Part shown: positions 5,676 through 7,487 of the stretch, piece by piece
How positions within the stretch are numbered: the first letter of the stretch is position 1
Layout: every line of letters starts with the position of its first letter
Assembly (NCBI GenBank): GCA_018817995.1
Contig: JAHISW010000009.1
Span: forward strand, 1 to 7,487
DNA: 7,487 bases
Reading direction: 5' to 3'
From: Patescibacteria group bacterium
GTDB taxonomy: Bacteria > Patescibacteriota > Minisyncoccia > JAHISW01 > Tagabacteraceae
Translations under genes and position numbers: made by a program
Notes under the pieces: generated by a model
Told to the model about the DNA's origin: nothing
Database searches by the model: none
Seen by the model: only the letters and a program-made list of their open reading frames with translations

Positions 5676-5702
5676 TTGATATAGTAAAAGTGCTTTGCTA
5701 AT
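5676..5702 (+). promoter_or_regulatory. Weak candidate promoter for the TR transcript
   Basis: TTGATA (5676-5681, 5 of 6) lies 15 bp before GCTAAT (5697-5702, 4 of 6). An overlapping TATAGT (5680-5685, 5 of 6) is an alternative -10 but has no good -35. It lies just past the target 2 terminator and before the folded region leading to the TR. A promoter is expected here because the TR needs transcription, but the match is poor. Confidence 0.25.
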
Positions 5703-5937
5703 GCAGGTAAGATTACGGTTTTGCCTCGCAAAGCGTCTCATCTTTGAGACTTCACCAGAGTATCGTTGTTTACGGATAACGATAGCGTGTGAATAAAGAT
5801 GGAGATTGAACTTCTTGCTTGTTTTTAGTGAAGATGGTGATAAACCTGCTTCCGAATAAAATACAGGAAAGAGAGAATATAAACCTTTTGGGTAGTAAGT
5901 CTCAACTTCCAGTGATAATAGATGACAACAAGCAACT

Positions 5938-6058
5938 TTTGGACTCTGACGGTAACCGTGTCAACGTCGGTAACTTTGACTCTAACGGGCTTAATGTCAA
6001 CAACTACCGGGATGACAATCGTAATGACAACATCGGCGTTTCGTCCTCTCGGAACTTC
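5938..6058 (+). repeat. DGR template repeat (TR)
   Basis: These 121 bp match VR1 and VR2 in the same orientation. Ten AAC/AAT codons, in the frame of the targets, mark the positions that vary (VR differences fall on TR adenines with one shared exception). The 3' 22 bp before the end (6033-6054) are G+C-rich, contain no adenine before the last two bases, and are identical in both VRs. C at 6055 against G in both VRs is the IMH*/IMH distinction expected to keep the TR from being a target. The TR is not part of a recognisable gene. Confidence 0.96.
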
Positions 6059-6070
6059 TTTCTCTACAAG

Positions 6071-6106
6071 ATTAAAACACCCTCTTTTGTTAGAGAGTGT
6101 TTTAAT
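6071..6106. terminator. Strong hairpin between TR and avd
   Basis: ATTAAAACAC (6071-6080) pairs perfectly with 6097-6106. Inside it, after a C-A mismatch, CTCT (6082-6085) pairs with AGAG (6092-6095) around a 6-nt loop. The hairpin begins 12 nt after the TR and abuts the avd stop (6107-6109). It lies where converging TR and avd transcripts meet, so it probably acts as a bidirectional terminator or RNA 3' end, although neither side has a long pure T-run beyond the stem. Confidence 0.6.
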
Positions 6107-6457
6107 TTAGAAGTCTTTTGTAGATTTAATCCACCCACCAAGCATTCTCCCAATTTCATCAATCATTTCTTGCAACAAAAGATATTTTTTATTATCAATA
6201 GCTTTTATCTCCTTGCAAAGACGGATAAGCACTCTTAATAAATTTAATCTTAAGCTTGTCTTTTTCAAAATTGGTAATTTGTCTGATTTTGACAATTGGC
6301 TTGCCAACAAGATATTTTCTAAAATATCCAAAATAATATTCTCGCATCTCTGCCAAATTGTATATCTATCTTGTTTTGCAACCGTTTGCCGTAATCCGTA
6401 AAAACTTTTATAAAGCTCGTAGGTTTTCTTAAAAATTGGTATATCTAATTCATTCAT
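6107..6457 (-). CDS. avd: DGR accessory variability determinant (Avd), four-helix-bundle protein, 116 aa
   Basis: Avd is the RT partner in DGRs: in the Bordetella phage system it is a basic, pentameric four-helix bundle that binds the RT and the template RNA and is needed for cDNA synthesis. The protein here has the expected size and typical stretches: IFKKTYELYK near the N-terminus (residues 8-17), LPILKKTSLRLNLLRVLIRL (61-80), and KKYLLLQEMIDEIGRMLGGWIKS (90-112). It is all helical, with many Lys/Arg. The start ATG 6455-6457 is 5 bp from the divergent RT start. There is no Shine-Dalgarno; a TATAAA at 6470-6475 on the minus strand would give an almost leaderless message. Its orientation is unusual, since avd is normally co-directional with TR and RT. 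Confidence 0.93.
   Translation of the reverse strand: MNELDIPIFKKTYELYKSFYGLRQTVAKQDRYTIWQRCENIILDILENILLASQLSKSDKLPILKKTSLRLNLLRVLIRLCKEIKAIDNKKYLLLQEMIDEIGRMLGGWIKSTKDF
6437..6445 (+). promoter_or_regulatory. Weak extended -10 candidate for the RT gene
   Basis: TGG-TATATC (TGnTATA form; -10 at 6440-6445) lies inside the avd coding region. It would start transcription about 11 nt before the RT ATG. There is no clear -35 and no Shine-Dalgarno before the RT. The site is listed because the RT start is only 5 bp from the avd start, so any RT promoter must overlap avd. Confidence 0.2.
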
Positions 6458-6462
6458 AGTAT

Positions 6463-7487
6463 ATGAAAATTTATAAAAATGTTTTTGAAAAAATAATTTC
6501 GTTGGAAAATCTATTTTTGGCTTGGGATAAATTCAAAAGCGACAAACAAAAAAAGAAAGATGTTCAAAAATTTGAGTATCGGCTTGAAGAAAATATCTTT
6601 CAGCTCCATAAAGATTTGAAACATCGTAAATATAAACACGGCTCTTATTCTTCTTTCTATATTCAAGACCCCAAACAACGCCATATTCACAAAGCTCTTG
6701 TGCGAGACCGCATACTTCATCACGCTATTTTTGTTGTGCTTAATCCTATTTTTGAGCCAACTTTTATCTCCAATTCTTTTTCTTGCCGTGTTGGAAAAGG
6801 AACACACAAGGGGTTGGAACTACTGGATAAAATAACTAAACAAGTAAGTGGCAATAACTTTAAGCCGTGTTTTGTATTAAAATGCGACATTAAGAAATTC
6901 TTTGAAACTGTTGACCATAACAATTTGTTAAACATTCTTTGCAAACGAATAAAAGATAAAGACGTAATGTGTCTTTTGGAAGAAATTATTAGAAGTTTCA
7001 AATCAGAATATTCTATGACACTTCATCCAAAAGGACTGCCTATTGGTAATTTAACTTCCCAATTATTCGCTAACATTTATCTCAACGAATTTGACCAGTT
7101 TGTTAAGCATTCTCTAAAAATTAAACATTATATTCGCTATACTGATGATTTTGTTATTGCCTCTGAAAATAAATTATTTTTAGAAAAACTTATTAAACCC
7201 ATTGCTGATTTTTTGGGTAAAAAACTTTTGCTCAAACTTCACCCAAAGAAAGTTGAAATCCGCAAATTTATTCAAGGCATAGATTTTCTGGGATATGTCA
7301 TAATGCCACACCATCGCTCGCTTCGCACAAAGACTAAACAACGAATTTTCAAAAAATTAAATAAAAGAACTGTTGAATACAAAAATGGAATAATTAGCAA
7401 ACAAACTCTTAAACAATCGCTTCGGTCATATTTGGGTGTCCTTTCACACGCTGATACTTATAGATTAGGCAAAGAACTTAAAAATCA
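6463..7487 (+). CDS. DGR reverse transcriptase (3' partial, 341 aa visible)
   Basis: This RNA-directed DNA polymerase, related to group II intron RTs, copies TR RNA with adenine-specific errors. Motifs in order: FVLKCDIKKFFETVDH (residues 137-152) with the first catalytic Asp142; GLPIGNLTSQLFANIYLNEFD (191-211), in which the IGNLTSQ form is typical of DGR RTs; the active-site YTDDF (226-230, Asp228/229), where Thr replaces the more usual Val/Ala/Met; and the thumb-proximal LHPKKVEI to IDFLGY (259-278). ATG 6463 is the only sensible start, since a TAG lies two codons upstream. There is no Shine-Dalgarno. DGR RTs run about 350-400 residues, so only a short C-terminal piece is missing past the right edge. 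No frameshift is seen, so it looks active. Confidence 0.96.
   Translation, partial: MKIYKNVFEKIISLENLFLAWDKFKSDKQKKKDVQKFEYRLEENIFQLHKDLKHRKYKHGSYSSFYIQDPKQRHIHKALVRDRILHHAIFVVLNPIFEPTFISNSFSCRVGKGTHKGLELLDKITKQVSGNNFKPCFVLKCDIKKFFETVDHNNLLNILCKRIKDKDVMCLLEEIIRSFKSEYSMTLHPKGLPIGNLTSQLFANIYLNEFDQFVKHSLKIKHYIRYTDDFVIASENKLFLEKLIKPIADFLGKKLLLKLHPKKVEIRKFIQGIDFLGYVIMPHHRSLRTKTKQRIFKKLNKRTVEYKNGIISKQTLKQSLRSYLGVLSHADTYRLGKELKN

Larger units (their letters stand above)
5692..6106 (+). ncRNA. Probable DGR template RNA region (leader, TR, 3' hairpin)
   Basis: There is no convincing protein gene between target gene 2 and avd. The leader holds an ordered set of stems: GCTTTGC (5692-5698) with GCAAAGC (5728-5734), GTCTCA/TGAGAC (5735-5750), TATCGTT/AACGATA (5761-5784), and a long-range 9-bp pairing of 5815-5823 with 5927-5935 that ends 2 nt before the TR. 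The TR follows, then a strong hairpin at 6071-6106. In studied DGRs the TR lies in a structured RNA that templates and primes cDNA; this layout fits. The exact ends are unknown. A frame open across the TR (5819-6238) is judged non-coding. Confidence 0.6.

Noticed and set aside
5217..5741. 174-codon open frame on the minus strand, antisense to target gene 2
   Set aside because: It is a shadow of the target gene and terminator in another frame; it has no plausible start context and its composition is unlike a natural protein.
5938..6058. CRISPR-like reading of the three related 121-bp repeats
   Set aside because: The copies are far apart, sit at the ends of genes, and differ only at template adenines; this is a DGR and not a repeat-spacer array.
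5819..6238. Open frame of 139 codons spanning the TR, in the same frame as the targets
   Set aside because: It begins with a TTG without a ribosome binding site, has no resemblance to the targets outside the TR, runs through the hairpin and into antisense of avd, and the TR is expected to be non-coding.
6511..7001. Two minus-strand frames (6511-6807 and 6720-7001) opposite the RT
   Set aside because: They are antisense shadows of a well-conserved RT coding region.
6463..7487. RT as a group II intron maturase or retron RT
   Set aside because: The IGNLTSQ motif, the absence of intron RNA domains or a msr/msd region in the window, and the adjacent Avd and TR/VR pair all indicate a DGR RT.

Overview
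The window is an A+T-rich bacterial segment whose right half carries a diversity-generating retroelement (DGR). Several features point to a Candidate Phyla Radiation (Patescibacteria) genome: compact, often overlapping small genes, a DUF5654-type small membrane protein, and a DGR of the Avd plus reverse-transcriptase type whose target proteins resemble those I recall from CPR genomes. The lineage is an inference; there is no rRNA or marker gene here. TGA is used as an ordinary stop, which argues against the recoded Gracilibacteria/SR1 lineages.

Layout, left to right. (1) 1-503, plus strand: the 3' end of a possible transglutaminase-like protein, then a tightly coupled small exported (possibly lipo-) protein, closed by a bidirectional terminator. 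(2) 545-2020, minus strand: a two-gene metal-type ABC transporter (ATPase then ABC-3 permease), with its promoter almost abutting the ATPase start. (3) 2187-3412, minus strand: a DUF5654-like membrane protein overlapping a GNAT acetyltransferase, followed by a very acidic unknown protein. (4) 3413-3817: about 400 bp without a gene. It holds a candidate minus-strand small RNA or attenuated leader, and the promoter and long hairpin leader of the first DGR target. (5) 3818-5582, plus strand: two paralogous DGR target genes, each with its own near-identical promoter and identical 3' terminator. The first product looks cytoplasmic and the second has a signal peptide. (6) 5655-6106: a non-coding stretch with a folded leader and the template repeat (TR, 5938-6058), ending in a strong hairpin. 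(7) avd on the minus strand (6107-6457) and, diverging from it 5 bp away, the DGR reverse transcriptase on the plus strand (6463 to the window edge, missing its last residues).

How it works together: each target gene ends in a 121-bp variable repeat (VR1, VR2) that matches the TR except almost exclusively at TR adenines (25 adenine substitutions over the two VRs). This is the signature of adenine-mutagenic retrohoming by the RT with Avd: TR RNA is copied into cDNA, adenines are randomised, and the cDNA replaces the VR. Ten AAY codons in the TR place the variation at about a dozen residues of each target's C-terminal domain. The most unusual points are the avd gene lying antisense between TR and RT, one TR serving a cytoplasmic and a secreted paralogue, and a 109-bp block identical between the two targets that runs well past the VR through the terminator hairpin.
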